Assembly: GCF_005049285.1 (NCBI RefSeq)
Contig: NZ_SOSC01000007.1
Span: 62,001-126,000, forward strand
Direction of reading: 5' to 3'
DNA length: 64,000 nt
Source: Halorientalis salina
GTDB lineage: Archaea > Halobacteriota > Halobacteria > Halobacteriales > Haloarculaceae
Shown here: piece by piece, positions 7,625 through 16,013 of the stretch
Layout: every line of letters begins with the position of its first letter
How positions within the stretch are numbered: position 1 is the first letter of the stretch
The notes under the pieces: generated by a model
Told to the model about the DNA's origin: nothing
Seen by the model: only the letters and a program-made list of their open reading frames with translations
Database searches by the model: none
Position numbers and translations under genes: made by a program

Positions 7625-10021
7625 CTACCCGAAGGTGTCGGGATCGATCCGCGCGAGCCGCATGGCGTTGCCGGTGACGCTGAGGCTCATTCCCATGTCC
7701 CCGACCACGACCGCGACGGCGACGCTCACCAGTCCGAGCGGGACGCCGACCGCCAACAGCGCTTTCACGCCGAGACTCGCCCAGATGTTCTGCCGGATGA
7801 CGCCGTTTGCGGAGTGTGACAGCGCGTACAGGTACGGGAGCTTCCCGATGTCGTCGCCCATCAGCGCGATGTCGGCCGTTTCGAGGGCCGTGTCCGTGCC
7901 CGCCGCCCCCATCGCGACGCCGACGTCGGCGGTCGCCAGCGCCGGCGCGTCGTTGATGCCGTCGCCGACCATCGCCACCTCGCCGTCGGTCGCCTGCAGT
8001 TCCTCGACGGCGTCGACTTTCTCCTCCGGCAGGAGTTCGGCGCGGTACTCGTCGACGCCGACCTGTTCGGCGATGGCTCGGGCCGTCCCCTCGTTGTCGC
8101 CGGTCAGCATGACGACTCGCTCGACGCCCAGTTCGTGGAGGCGTTCGACGGCCCGCTTCGAGGCCGGCCGCACCTCGTCGGCGATGGCGATGGCACCCAG
8201 CAGGTCCGTCTCCGTCCCCACGAGGACGACCGTCTTGCCCGCCTGCTCCAGGTCGTCGAGCGTCCCCGCAGGGAACGCGCCGTCGCCGGGTTTCACTGCA
8301 CCCGCCTGGGCGGCCCCGCCGTCGGTCCTGTGCGACCGTGAGAGGTCGAAGCCAAGTTCTTCGAACAGCTTCGGCTTCCCCGCGTAGTAGGACTCGCCAC
8401 CGTCCGAGTCCGACGAGCCTCCGGCTTCGCCGGAGACGCCGATCTCGCCGCGGATGCCCCTCCCGGTCAGGCTCTCGAAGGCCGACGGCTCCGGGATGTC
8501 GGTCACGCCGGCCGCCTCGGCGCGGGCGAGGATCGCCTCGGCGATGGGGTGTTCACTGCGTCGCTCGATCCCGGCGGCGTAGCGCAGGAGCGTCGCTTCG
8601 TCGGTGTCGCCGACCGGCACGACGTCGGTGACCGCGAGTTCGCCTTTGGTGAGCGTGCCGGTCTTGTCGACGGCGATGGCGTCGACCTCACCCATCGCTT
8701 CGAGGTGGTTGCCGCCCTTGATGAGGGCGCCGTTCTTCGCGGCGCTGGTGATGCCCGAGACCACCGAGACGGGCGTCGAGATGACGAACGCACAAGGACA
8801 GGCGATCACCAGCAGGGTGAGCCCGCGGACGAACCACGTCCCCCAGTCGCCGGCGAAGGTGAGCGCGTACCCGGCGACGCCGACCGAGACGGGGTCGGCG
8901 ATGACCAGCGGCGGGACGGCGGCGGTCAGGATCGCCAGCACGACGACTGTGGGCGTGTAATAGCCAGCGAACCGGTCGACGAACTGCTCGGTGTCGGTCT
9001 GTTTGGCCTGGGCCCCCTGGACCATCTCGATGATGCGCGAGAGCGTCGAGTCGCCGGCGGTCGAGGTGACCTCGACTTCGAGATAGCCGCCCTCGTTGAT
9101 CGCGCCGGCGAACACCTCGTCGCCCGCGGTCTTGTCGACGGGGACGCTCTCGCCGGTGATCGGTGACTCGTCGACCGCGCTCTCCCCGTCCAGGACCGTG
9201 CCGTCGAGCGGGATCTTGTCGCCGGGACGGACGATCACGGTCTCGCCGACCGCGACGTCGTCCGCCGGGACGGTCAGTTCCTCGCCGTCACGACGAACAG
9301 TCGCCTCGTCGGGCGACAGCTCCATCAGTTCACGCAGGGAGTCCCGCGCCCGGTCCATCGCGTAGTCCTCCAGCAACTCGGCGATGCTGAACAGGACCGC
9401 CAGCGTGGCGGCTTCGACGAAGTAGCCGATCCCGGTGGCGGCGATGATGGCCGTCCCCATCAGCAGGTCGATGTCGAGGCTCAGATTCTTCGCCGAGTAG
9501 TACCCCCCGCGGACGACGGGATAGCCGCTGGCGGCGACGGCACCGAGGAACAGCGCGTCCGCGAGCGTCAGCGAGATGCCGAGGACGCTCGCCACGTCGG
9601 GGTTCGATCCCGTCAGGACGAACTCGAAACCGAGGCCGAGCGTGACCAGGACCGCCCCGATCCAGGTCTTGATCGCCCGGGGGCTCGTCCACACCTCCGC
9701 CGGCGGCGCGACCTCGACGCCGTCGGTCGAGTCCTCGTCCTCCGAGTCGCCGTCGCCGGTCCCCGCCACCTCGTAGCCGGCGTTCTCGATGGCGGCGATC
9801 ACGTCGCCCTCGTCGACGCGGTCGGAGTCGTACGTGACGGTGGTCTTCCCGGTGGTCGGCTGGAGCGTCGTGTCGACGACGCCGTCGACGCGGCTCAGGC
9901 TCTTGTCGACTTTCCCCGCACAGGACGGGCAGTCCATCTCGGGGACGACGAGGCGGGCCGTCAGCTCCCCCTGGGCGTCGCCCCCGCCCGCCCGGTCCCT
10001 GGCGGCTGATTCGTCGGTCAT
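7625..10021 (-). CDS. zntA: P1B-type heavy-metal ATPase, Zn/Cd/Pb subclass
   Basis: ATP-driven metal exporter of 798 residues. An N-terminal heavy-metal-associated domain (about 21-88) has the metal site MDCPSC (Cys31, Cys34). Then come the membrane helices, the actuator loop (ITGES), the CPC metal site (VIACPCAFVIS), the phosphorylation motif DKTGT, the SEHPIAEAIL HP motif, and the hinge GDGINDAPAL. The last helices carry a Lys (LGVKALL) and a D-x-G (VVGDMGMSLS), the signature of the P1B-2 subclass that moves Zn2+, Cd2+ or Pb2+, so I favour zinc/cadmium over copper. A loop in the nucleotide-binding domain is expanded and includes a perfect hairpin (8419-8435). A Bat-type regulator lies 63 nt upstream on the same strand and may control it. 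Confidence 0.9.
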   Translation of the reverse strand: MTDESAARDRAGGGDAQGELTARLVVPEMDCPSCAGKVDKSLSRVDGVVDTTLQPTTGKTTVTYDSDRVDEGDVIAAIENAGYEVAGTGDGDSEDEDSTDGVEVAPPAEVWTSPRAIKTWIGAVLVTLGLGFEFVLTGSNPDVASVLGISLTLADALFLGAVAASGYPVVRGGYYSAKNLSLDIDLLMGTAIIAATGIGYFVEAATLAVLFSIAELLEDYAMDRARDSLRELMELSPDEATVRRDGEELTVPADDVAVGETVIVRPGDKIPLDGTVLDGESAVDESPITGESVPVDKTAGDEVFAGAINEGGYLEVEVTSTAGDSTLSRIIEMVQGAQAKQTDTEQFVDRFAGYYTPTVVVLAILTAAVPPLVIADPVSVGVAGYALTFAGDWGTWFVRGLTLLVIACPCAFVISTPVSVVSGITSAAKNGALIKGGNHLEAMGEVDAIAVDKTGTLTKGELAVTDVVPVGDTDEATLLRYAAGIERRSEHPIAEAILARAEAAGVTDIPEPSAFESLTGRGIRGEIGVSGEAGGSSDSDGGESYYAGKPKLFEELGFDLSRSHRTDGGAAQAGAVKPGDGAFPAGTLDDLEQAGKTVVLVGTETDLLGAIAIADEVRPASKRAVERLHELGVERVVMLTGDNEGTARAIAEQVGVDEYRAELLPEEKVDAVEELQATDGEVAMVGDGINDAPALATADVGVAMGAAGTDTALETADIALMGDDIGKLPYLYALSHSANGVIRQNIWASLGVKALLAVGVPLGLVSVAVAVVVGDMGMSLSVTGNAMRLARIDPDTFG
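8419..8435. repeat. Perfect 7-bp hairpin with TTC/GAA loop inside the ATPase gene
   Basis: CTCCGGC, loop TTC, GCCGGAG. It lies in the coding sequence of the P-type ATPase at the Ser-Gly-Glu-Ala-Gly-Gly segment of an expanded, low-complexity loop. It is the same class of element as the hairpins at 17266-17525 and in serB. Confidence 0.6.
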
Positions 10022-10084
10022 TACCCGAAACTAGGGCTATCAACTCGATAAGTCTTCGTTGGAATTTTCCAACTCGACGGCTCC

Positions 10085-10831
10085 TCACAGTGAGGGGGTC
10101 GGATCGGTCGGGCCGTGGGTCTTGGCGGCGTGGCGTTTCGCCAGGTGTTCCTCGGCCCGTCGGAGCCGATAGGTGAGCGTCGACCGTGGCACGTCGAGGT
10201 GGTCGGCGAGTTCCGCGACGTCCACTTCCCGGGGCGACTCGTAGTAGCCGTGTTCGACGGCGGCCAGGAGCGCGGCCTCCTGCTCCGGGGCGAGGTCGGC
10301 CGGTCCGGCACTCGGGTCGCCGGACGGGGTCGTCTCCGCCGCCCGCAGCATCTCCATCCGGGCGCAGTCGCCGACGGCCGCGTCGAGTTCCTCGAAGAAC
10401 GCGCTCACGTCGCCGTCGCCGGCGTGGATCACGCGCCACGTGTAGTGACGCCCCTCGTGGCGCGTCTCGAACAGCACGCCGTCGCCGAGGTGTTCACGAG
10501 CCATGTGAGGCACCGACGCGCAGGTCGGCGTGCGCTCCCAGTGGGTGTAGAGGACCAGCGTGTCGTCGGTGTGGTCGAGCACCTCCGTGGTCTGGGTGGC
10601 ACCGCAGTCCTCGATGGCGAGACAGTCGGCGTAGTAGTCGCTGTCGAAGAAGGCGGCCTCGACGTCGTCGAGCGCCTCGGGCGTGCCACTCGCGTGGTCG
10701 ACGCGCCAGAGGTGCTCGGTGGTGGCGTGCAGCGAGAGCGAGCGGATCCGGGCCTCGGGGTGGTCGGCCAGCGCGTCGGCCACCCGGTTGAACCCCGGCT
10801 CGTATTCGAGAGCGAAGACGAGTTCGCGCAT
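10085..10831 (-). CDS. Bacterio-opsin activator (Bat)-type HTH regulator, probable metal sensor
   Basis: A 248-residue transcription regulator. Residues 1-160 form a Bat-like sensor domain (MRELVFALEYEPGFNRVADALADHP start) and residues about 182-232 the C-terminal HTH_10 domain (EQEAALLAAVEHGYYESPREVDVAELADHLDVPRSTLTYRLRRAEEHL). The sensor part contains Cys70, Cys76, Cys104 and Cys156 plus several His, which could bind a metal. It lies 63 nt upstream of, and co-oriented with, the Zn/Cd ATPase, so metal-responsive control of that ATPase is a reasonable inference. ATG at 10831 begins the conserved domain; upstream in-frame codons give an arginine-rich, non-haloarchaeal-looking extension and were rejected. 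Confidence 0.83.
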   Translation of the reverse strand: MRELVFALEYEPGFNRVADALADHPEARIRSLSLHATTEHLWRVDHASGTPEALDDVEAAFFDSDYYADCLAIEDCGATQTTEVLDHTDDTLVLYTHWERTPTCASVPHMAREHLGDGVLFETRHEGRHYTWRVIHAGDGDVSAFFEELDAAVGDCARMEMLRAAETTPSGDPSAGPADLAPEQEAALLAAVEHGYYESPREVDVAELADHLDVPRSTLTYRLRRAEEHLAKRHAAKTHGPTDPTPSL

Positions 10832-10878
10832 ACGGTCGCTACGAACTGACCGGATATAATCCAGTGGGACGGACCGAC

Positions 10879-11454
10879 CTAGTACTTCGAGAAGTTGCTG
10901 TCGGGGTAGATCTCGCCGTCGGCCACGTCGATCACGTCCAGGTCGGCCAGGTGTGCGAGTCGCCGCTCGGCGAGGTCCTTGTCGATGCCCAGCTCGGCCG
11001 CTCGGGTCAGGACCGCCTGGCGGGTCGGCACGGAGACGAAAAAGCCGTCGCTGTCGGTCTCGGTCGTCTCGGCGACGATGGCTTTCAGAACCGCGGCGGC
11101 GCGGCGGCCCTCCGAGGTGCGGTCGCGTTCGTCCCACTGGATAGTGAGAGAGCCGTCGTCGTTGACGTGTTCGACGACGAAGCCGTCGGGGAGCTCTTCC
11201 GTGACGGCGGCGACGAGTGCCGCGCGGTCGAGCCGGGCGCGGAGCGTCTGCTGGGTCCCGTCCCGGGAGCGGTCGTCGACCTCGACTGCGACGCCGGTTT
11301 CGGCGGCGGCCGTCTCGACGGTGTCGGCGAGTTCCTCGCCCACGTCGTCGAGGACGGTCCGTTTCTGCCTGCGGAACTCCCGCTCCTTGTCGTCTAAGAC
11401 CTCGTATCGTTGCATCCGCTCGTGTGTCGTTTCCGCGTCCGCCTCCTCGTCCAT
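10879..11454 (-). CDS. Uncharacterised acidic haloarchaeal protein
   Basis: About 191 residues. The N-terminal 50 residues are charged and predicted helical (HERMQRYEVLDDKEREFRRQKRTVLDDVGEEL), probably coiled coil. The middle has beta strands (GFVVEHVNDDGSLTIQWDERDRTSEGRRAAAVLKAIVAET). The C-terminal 50 residues (VPTRQAVLTRAAELGIDKDLAERRLAHLADLDVIDVADGEIYPD) resemble a winged-helix-like module, so a nucleic-acid role is possible but unproven. ATG at 11454 is chosen because the acidic MDEEADAETTHERM start is typical. The stop is a TAG inside a rare CTAG (10879-10882). Confidence 0.65.
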   Translation of the reverse strand: MDEEADAETTHERMQRYEVLDDKEREFRRQKRTVLDDVGEELADTVETAAAETGVAVEVDDRSRDGTQQTLRARLDRAALVAAVTEELPDGFVVEHVNDDGSLTIQWDERDRTSEGRRAAAVLKAIVAETTETDSDGFFVSVPTRQAVLTRAAELGIDKDLAERRLAHLADLDVIDVADGEIYPDSNFSKY

Positions 11455-11485
11455 GGGGGCGCTACGAGCCGCTGACAGGATAACT

Positions 11486-12109
11486 CTACTCCCTGCGTCG
11501 GTGGGCGAGCCACCCGCCGCCGAGCAGTCCGGCCAGCGCCCCGCCGATACCGAAGCCGGGGCCGAAGACACCGGTATCGCCGTCGTCGCCGTCCCCCTGC
11601 TCGGCTGCCTCCGTCGGCGTCTCCTCGGCGTAGTTCTGGGGGGTGAACGGGCCGCTGCCCCCCGCGTTAATCTGTTCGATCTCGATGCCGACGTAGTTCT
11701 CCGAACACCGCGTGGCGTTGTTGACGACGTAGAGCGCGCCGCCGGGGATCGACCGGTCGTTGGAGACGTACAGCGACGTCCGGTTCGCTCCCTGGGCGTT
11801 CGCCTTGCGACCGATGAGCCAGATGTCGTAGGCCAGGGACTCCTCGGGCGGCCAGGTCGGGTAGTCGCAGTTGTCCGACACCGTGGCATCGAGGGGGTCC
11901 ATCCGCGAATCGACGTGGATGAAGAAGCCGGGGAGGACCTCGGCGTCGAACTCCGGGATGTCGACGATGACTGCGGGGGTGGTCACACCCTCTTCCTGCC
12001 GTGCGGCCGCCGTGCCGGGAACCGCGACCGAGCCGATTCCCGCACTGAGGCCTGCACCGAGCCCTCTGAGCACTGCTCGCCGAGACGGAACCGAACCTGT
12101 CGGTGCCAT
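11486..12109 (-). CDS. Tat-exported surface protein with PGF-CTERM anchor
   Basis: A 207-residue exported protein. The N-terminus has a twin-arginine signal (SRRAVLRGLGAGLSAGIGSVAVPGTAAA), so the Tat route is expected. The mature part (about residues 32-170) is beta-rich with Cys in SDNCDYP and ATRCSEN and contains NRTS and NNAT N-glycosylation sequons. The end (GPGFGIGGALAGLLGGGWLAHRRR) is a PGF-CTERM-like sorting signal: PGF motif, hydrophobic helix and arginine cluster, the type processed by archaeosortase ArtA with lipid attachment. The function of the folded domain is unknown. ATG at 12109 puts the RR motif at the usual distance. Confidence 0.75.
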   Translation of the reverse strand: MAPTGSVPSRRAVLRGLGAGLSAGIGSVAVPGTAAARQEEGVTTPAVIVDIPEFDAEVLPGFFIHVDSRMDPLDATVSDNCDYPTWPPEESLAYDIWLIGRKANAQGANRTSLYVSNDRSIPGGALYVVNNATRCSENYVGIEIEQINAGGSGPFTPQNYAEETPTEAAEQGDGDDGDTGVFGPGFGIGGALAGLLGGGWLAHRRRE

Positions 12110-12316
12110 TGGGGCCGGTCCACCGCTCTCCCGGCTAAGGGTTCGGATTCTCGTGGGTAACTGGCCTGCAATTCTCGTGTGGTGACTGAGAGTCGGGGAC
12201 AACTGTGTCCATGCTGGCCCGCCGTCGAGACGTGGGCCGCCACGGTTGGGCAAGCGATCGGCCGGAACCGACAGGTCCCTTGCCGTCGTGCGCGTACGCG
12301 AACGGAAAGACGGGAC

Positions 12317-12324
12317 TTTTTAAG
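12317..12324 (+). promoter_or_regulatory. TATA box of the PCNA gene
   Basis: TTTTTAAG, centred about 30 bases before ATG 12350, with a purine-rich BRE-like stretch upstream. The spacing predicts a leaderless or nearly leaderless transcript. Confidence 0.6.
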
Positions 12325-12349
12325 AGATGGGGGCGTAGCCGATTCCAAG

Positions 12350-13093
12350 ATGTTCAACGCCATCGTGAGTGCGGACACGCTCCGGACGACGCTGGACTCC
12401 GTGAGTGTGCTGGTGGACGAATGCAAGATCCACCTCACGGAGGACGGCATCGAGATCCGGGCGGTCGACCCGGCCAACGTGGGGATGGTCGACCTCCGAC
12501 TCGACGCTGCGGCCTTCGAATCCTACGAGACCGACGGAGGAACTATCGGCGTCAACCTCTCCCGACTCGAAGAGTTCGCGGGAATGGCCGACGCCGGCCA
12601 GCTCATCCAGCTCGAACTCGACGAGGAGACCCGCAAGCTCCACGTCCAGATCGAGGGTCTCGAAGGCACCCTGGCGCTGATCGATCCCGACTCCATCCGC
12701 CAGGAACCGGACCTGCCGGACCTGGACCTGCCCGCCAACGTCGTCCTCGAGGGGAAAGACATCGACCGCTCGGTCAAGGCCGCCGACATGGTCTCGGACC
12801 ACATCGCACTCGGCGTCAACGACGGCGAAGACGTGTTCTACGTCGACGCCGAGGGCGACACCGACGACGTCCACTTCGAACTCGGCCGCGACGACCTCAT
12901 CGACCTCGTCGCGGGGGAGGCCCACTCGCTGTTCTCGCTGGACTATCTCAAGGACATGAACAAGGCCATCCCGAAAGACGCCGAGATCGAGATGGAACTC
13001 GGCGAGGAGTTCCCCGTCAAGATGCACTTCGACATCGCCGAAGGCGAGGGAACTGTAACATATATGTTAGCCCCGCGCATCCAGAGCGAGTGA
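12350..13093 (+). CDS. pcn: DNA polymerase sliding clamp (PCNA)
   Basis: Homotrimeric ring clamp that tethers DNA polymerase, ligase, FEN1 and other factors to DNA. At 247 residues it has the usual length for haloarchaeal PCNA. Visible family features: N-terminal [34 protein letters not shown], the [15 protein letters not shown] block, the acidic interdomain connector (about 118-135: [20 protein letters not shown]), and the C-terminal [10 protein letters not shown] end. Strong Asp/Glu enrichment on the outer surface is typical of halophilic clamps. The start is fixed by the conserved N-terminus and a TATA box about 30 nt before it. It is probably monocistronic; the FNT-UspA gene begins 38 nt after the stop with its own weak promoter. 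Confidence 0.97.
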   Translation: MFNAIVSADTLRTTLDSVSVLVDECKIHLTEDGIEIRAVDPANVGMVDLRLDAAAFESYETDGGTIGVNLSRLEEFAGMADAGQLIQLELDEETRKLHVQIEGLEGTLALIDPDSIRQEPDLPDLDLPANVVLEGKDIDRSVKAADMVSDHIALGVNDGEDVFYVDAEGDTDDVHFELGRDDLIDLVAGEAHSLFSLDYLKDMNKAIPKDAEIEMELGEEFPVKMHFDIAEGEGTVTYMLAPRIQSE

Positions 13094-13131
13094 TACCAAA
13101 GGCTTAGTTCGCTTCTCGACAAGTCCGCACG

Positions 13132-14973
13132 ATGAGTGAGTCTGACGGGAGAGATCCCGAGGAGCCGAGTCCCGACCTGGACCCCGAGGAGTCGGTTCGG
13201 GAGGCCGTCGAACGTTCCCGGAGCGGCGCGCCGGCGGTCGGACGCGTCGTCCGCGACCGCTTTTCCTCGGACGAAGTGTTCCAGCGGATCATCGCGGCCG
13301 CCGACGAAGAGATCACCTCCGGGAGTCGCGAACTGTTCTTCAGCGCCCTCGCGGCCGGCTTCGCGATCACGATCACGTTCATGCTGTACGTCTCGCTGAC
13401 CGCCACGACGGGTGGCGATCCCGTGCTGAGCGCCATGCTGTACCCGCTCGGGTTCATCTACATCATCATCGGCGGCTACCAGCTCTACACCGAGAACACG
13501 CTCCCGCCGGTGGCGCTGACGCTCGAACGCCTGGCGAGCATCCCGGCGCTGCTGCGCAACTGGACGGTCGTGTTGTTCGGCAACTTCACCGGCGGTGCCC
13601 TGGGTGCGCTCGCGCTCGTGTTCGGCGGCGTCCTGTCGCCCGAAGCCGCGACGGTGGCGGCCGAGCTCGGGCACAAGGGCGTCGACACGGCCTGGTGGAG
13701 CCTCTTCTCGAAGGCCGCGTTCGCCGGCCTCATCGTCGCCGGGGTCGTCTGGGTCGAGTACGCCGCCCGGGACACGATCTCGCGGCTCGTCGTCGTCTAC
13801 ATTGCGTTCCTGTCGATCCCGCTGGGCGGTCTCTACCACTCGGTCGTCTCGTTCACCGAGATGATGTTCCTCGTGTATCTCGGCGAGCTCGCCGTCACGG
13901 TCGGTCTCGTGGAGTTCGTCCTCCCCGTGTTGCTGGGCAACACCATCGGTGGCGTCGTGCTGGTGACGGTCGTCAACTACTTCCAGACGACCGAACACCG
14001 GCTCGAATCGGCCCGGTTCGACGGTGCCGAACGGCAACTGTCGCTTTCGGAGTGGCTCTACGGTGGGTTCGTCGGCCGCTCGTACGTCCCGCTCATCGAC
14101 ACGGCCGAGGCGACCACACCGGACGAGAACGGCCCGTATCGGGTCGTCGTCCCCATCTCGAACCCCCGAACCGAGACGCAACTCGTCGAGTTCGCCTGCA
14201 CGCTGGCGAGCCAGAAGGAGGAAGCCGTCGTCCACCCGGTCCACATCGTTCAGGTGCCCGAGCAGTCCCGTGGCTACGGAACCAGACAGAGCCGGCGCAT
14301 CATCGATGAGTCCGACGAACTGATGTCGGGCATCCGCGACATCGCTGCGGAGTACGACGTCGAGTACGACAGTTCGACCGTGGTTTCCCACCGCTCGTTC
14401 GAGGAGATCTTCAATATCGCCCGTCGCAAGCGGGCCAATCTCGTGATGATGCAGTGGGGCGACGACCGGCTCTGGGGTGCGGCCCACGCCAACCGGTCGC
14501 TTTCCGACCTCACCAGGGAGCTGCCCTGTGATTTCCTCGTCCTCAAGAACCGCGATCTGGACCCCTCGCGCATCCTGCTCCCGACCGAGGAGGGGTACAA
14601 CTGCGACCTGAGCGCCGAGATCGCGCGGACACTCCAGTCGGTCGCGGGATCGGAAATCTCCCTGTTACACGTCGTCGACGGGGACGACCAGCGGGAGGCC
14701 GGCGAGCGGTTCCTCGCCGACTGGGCCGACGGACACGACCTCGACGACGCCGTCCAGACGGTCGACACCTCCGGCGACATCGAGGGCGTCATCGCTCGGG
14801 AAGCCCGTGACCACACGCTGGTGATGCTCGGCGCGACTGAACGCGGCCTGCTCGCACGGCTCGTTCACGACTCGCTTACCTTCGACGTCGTCAACGACGT
14901 GGACTGCTCGGTACTGCTCACCGAGCGGGCGACGCCCCGCTCCCTGCGGGACCGCCTATTCGGACGACGCTGA
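13132..14973 (+). CDS. FNT-family anion channel fused to two UspA domains
   Basis: A 613-residue fusion. Residues about 1-315 form a formate/nitrite transporter with a hydrophilic N-terminus, six membrane helices, the YQLYTENTLPPVALTL re-entrant loop and GLYHSVVS with the pore histidine. Residues about 325-460 and 465-600 form two universal-stress-protein-like domains (YRVVVPISNPRTETQLVEFACTLA; RILLPTEEGYNCDLSAEIARTLQ), which are usually cytosolic nucleotide- or ligand-binding modules. The fusion suggests a channel gated or regulated by a bound ligand or nucleotide (inference). The FNT part is paralogous to the gene at 1299-2210. A weak TATA (CTTAG near 13103) lies 25-29 nt before ATG 13132. 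Confidence 0.88.
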   Translation: MSESDGRDPEEPSPDLDPEESVREAVERSRSGAPAVGRVVRDRFSSDEVFQRIIAAADEEITSGSRELFFSALAAGFAITITFMLYVSLTATTGGDPVLSAMLYPLGFIYIIIGGYQLYTENTLPPVALTLERLASIPALLRNWTVVLFGNFTGGALGALALVFGGVLSPEAATVAAELGHKGVDTAWWSLFSKAAFAGLIVAGVVWVEYAARDTISRLVVVYIAFLSIPLGGLYHSVVSFTEMMFLVYLGELAVTVGLVEFVLPVLLGNTIGGVVLVTVVNYFQTTEHRLESARFDGAERQLSLSEWLYGGFVGRSYVPLIDTAEATTPDENGPYRVVVPISNPRTETQLVEFACTLASQKEEAVVHPVHIVQVPEQSRGYGTRQSRRIIDESDELMSGIRDIAAEYDVEYDSSTVVSHRSFEEIFNIARRKRANLVMMQWGDDRLWGAAHANRSLSDLTRELPCDFLVLKNRDLDPSRILLPTEEGYNCDLSAEIARTLQSVAGSEISLLHVVDGDDQREAGERFLADWADGHDLDDAVQTVDTSGDIEGVIAREARDHTLVMLGATERGLLARLVHDSLTFDVVNDVDCSVLLTERATPRSLRDRLFGRR

Positions 14974-15033
14974 GGGACGCGTCATGCGTGTGTCTGACGT
15001 ACCGTTTTGTAGGTGGACCGACCATACTGGGGT

Positions 15034-15639
15034 ATGCCGAGCCTCTCGGAGGCATACGACGGTCGACGCGGGGGAACCGACGGGCGGGACCCGCGCCGGG
15101 TGGCGCTCGGCGCTGGGGTGTCGCTCTGTGGTGCCGGCGCGCTCGTGACGGCGCTGCTGGTGGTGACGACGCCGCTCGCCGCCGTCTTCGGCGCGACCGA
15201 CCCCCTGGCAGCGAAGCATCTCGCCGGCGTCCTCGCCGGACTCGGCGGGCCGGCCATCCTGCTGGGCGTCGTCGCTGTCCTCCCCTCGAAGCGCCGCCAG
15301 CAACTGGGCGTGATCGCCGGCGCGGCCATCGCGACGGCGGGCGTCTGGCTGTTCTCCTATGCCTACCCGTCCCGCTGGGTCCTCGCCGAGGACCCGCTGG
15401 TCTTCGAGACGGCTATCGTCTACTTCATCGGCGGCTTCGTCGCGCTGTGGTTCGTCTTCGTCGCGCTGGCGAACTTCCGGCGGCGCAACAACCCCCACGG
15501 CCGGGTCACGCTGGAAATCCAGCGGGAAGGCGAGACCCAGCGAGTCGAGGTCTCCCGTTCGGAGTACCGGGCGATGGTGGGCGACGGCGGCAGTGCCGAC
15601 GACATCCTGACCGAACTCGACGAGCGTCGCGGGGAGTAA
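15034..15639 (+). CDS. Four-helix haloarchaeal membrane protein of unknown function
   Basis: A 201-residue protein with four predicted membrane helices (about 25-50, 62-84, 93-112 and 124-146) and a cytosolic tail of about 50 residues (GRVTLEIQREGETQRVEVSRSEYRAMVGDGGSADDILTELDERR). The motif LAKHLAGVLAGLGGPAILLGVVAVLPS between helices is probably conserved in the haloarchaeal family I recognise only as an uncharacterised permease-like protein. ATG at 15034 gives a short hydrophilic N-terminus (MPSLSEAYDGRRGG). It follows the FNT-UspA gene by 60 nt in the same direction and could be co-transcribed with it. Confidence 0.7.
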   Translation: MPSLSEAYDGRRGGTDGRDPRRVALGAGVSLCGAGALVTALLVVTTPLAAVFGATDPLAAKHLAGVLAGLGGPAILLGVVAVLPSKRRQQLGVIAGAAIATAGVWLFSYAYPSRWVLAEDPLVFETAIVYFIGGFVALWFVFVALANFRRRNNPHGRVTLEIQREGETQRVEVSRSEYRAMVGDGGSADDILTELDERRGE

Positions 15640-15658
15640 CGTCGTTTCGAGGAGCGCT

Positions 15659-15922
15659 GTGGATTCAGCGACCGGGGCATGGTTGCGATTCCGGCATCAC
15701 TTCGTCGTCCCGCGAGCAGTCGAACTGTTCACGACGTACGACGGGCTCGTATTCGATGATGCGACGCTCGTGGCATACATAGAACGCGAGGGCATCGAGC
15801 ACCTCTGTTCGTTCGACGACGACTTCGACGCGATCGAGAACATCACTCGGCTAGAGAGCGCCGATAACCCGTACAATCAATCCACCTGTCTCGTCTTCGG
15901 GAGTGTGGCAGGTACTGCGTAG
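15659..15922 (+). pseudogene. Truncated VapC-like PIN-domain remnant
   Basis: An open frame of about 87 codons whose middle (about 15710-15880) matches the C-terminal end of haloarchaeal VapC-like PIN nucleases: AVELFTTYDGLVFDDATLVAYIEREGIEHLCSFDDDFDAIENITRLESADNPYN. The SFDDDFD block, which supplies the last acidic active-site residues, is intact, but the N-terminal half with the first catalytic Asp (the usual LDTxxL strand) is absent, and no antitoxin gene lies upstream. The tail after NPYNQ is unlike the family. It is best read as the remnant of a toxin-antitoxin locus in an atypical island. It contains a CTAG (15851), rare elsewhere in coding DNA of this window. Confidence 0.6.
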
Positions 15923-16013
15923 AGGCGCTGTGGTGACGAGCGGTTCATGTGATTTAGTATTCACACCTTTCAAACAAGTGGAAAACAGTCCATGCTGTGC
16001 TTACAACTCCGGG

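Noticed and set aside
7625-10021. Copper-exporting CopA assignment for the P-type ATPase
   Set aside because: The last membrane helices show the Lys and D-x-G pattern of the Zn/Cd/Pb subclass rather than the NxxYN/MxxSS pattern of copper pumps, despite the shared CPC motif.
15659-15922. Intact PIN-domain toxin gene
   Set aside because: The N-terminal half with the first catalytic Asp and any antitoxin partner are missing, so it is listed as a remnant.
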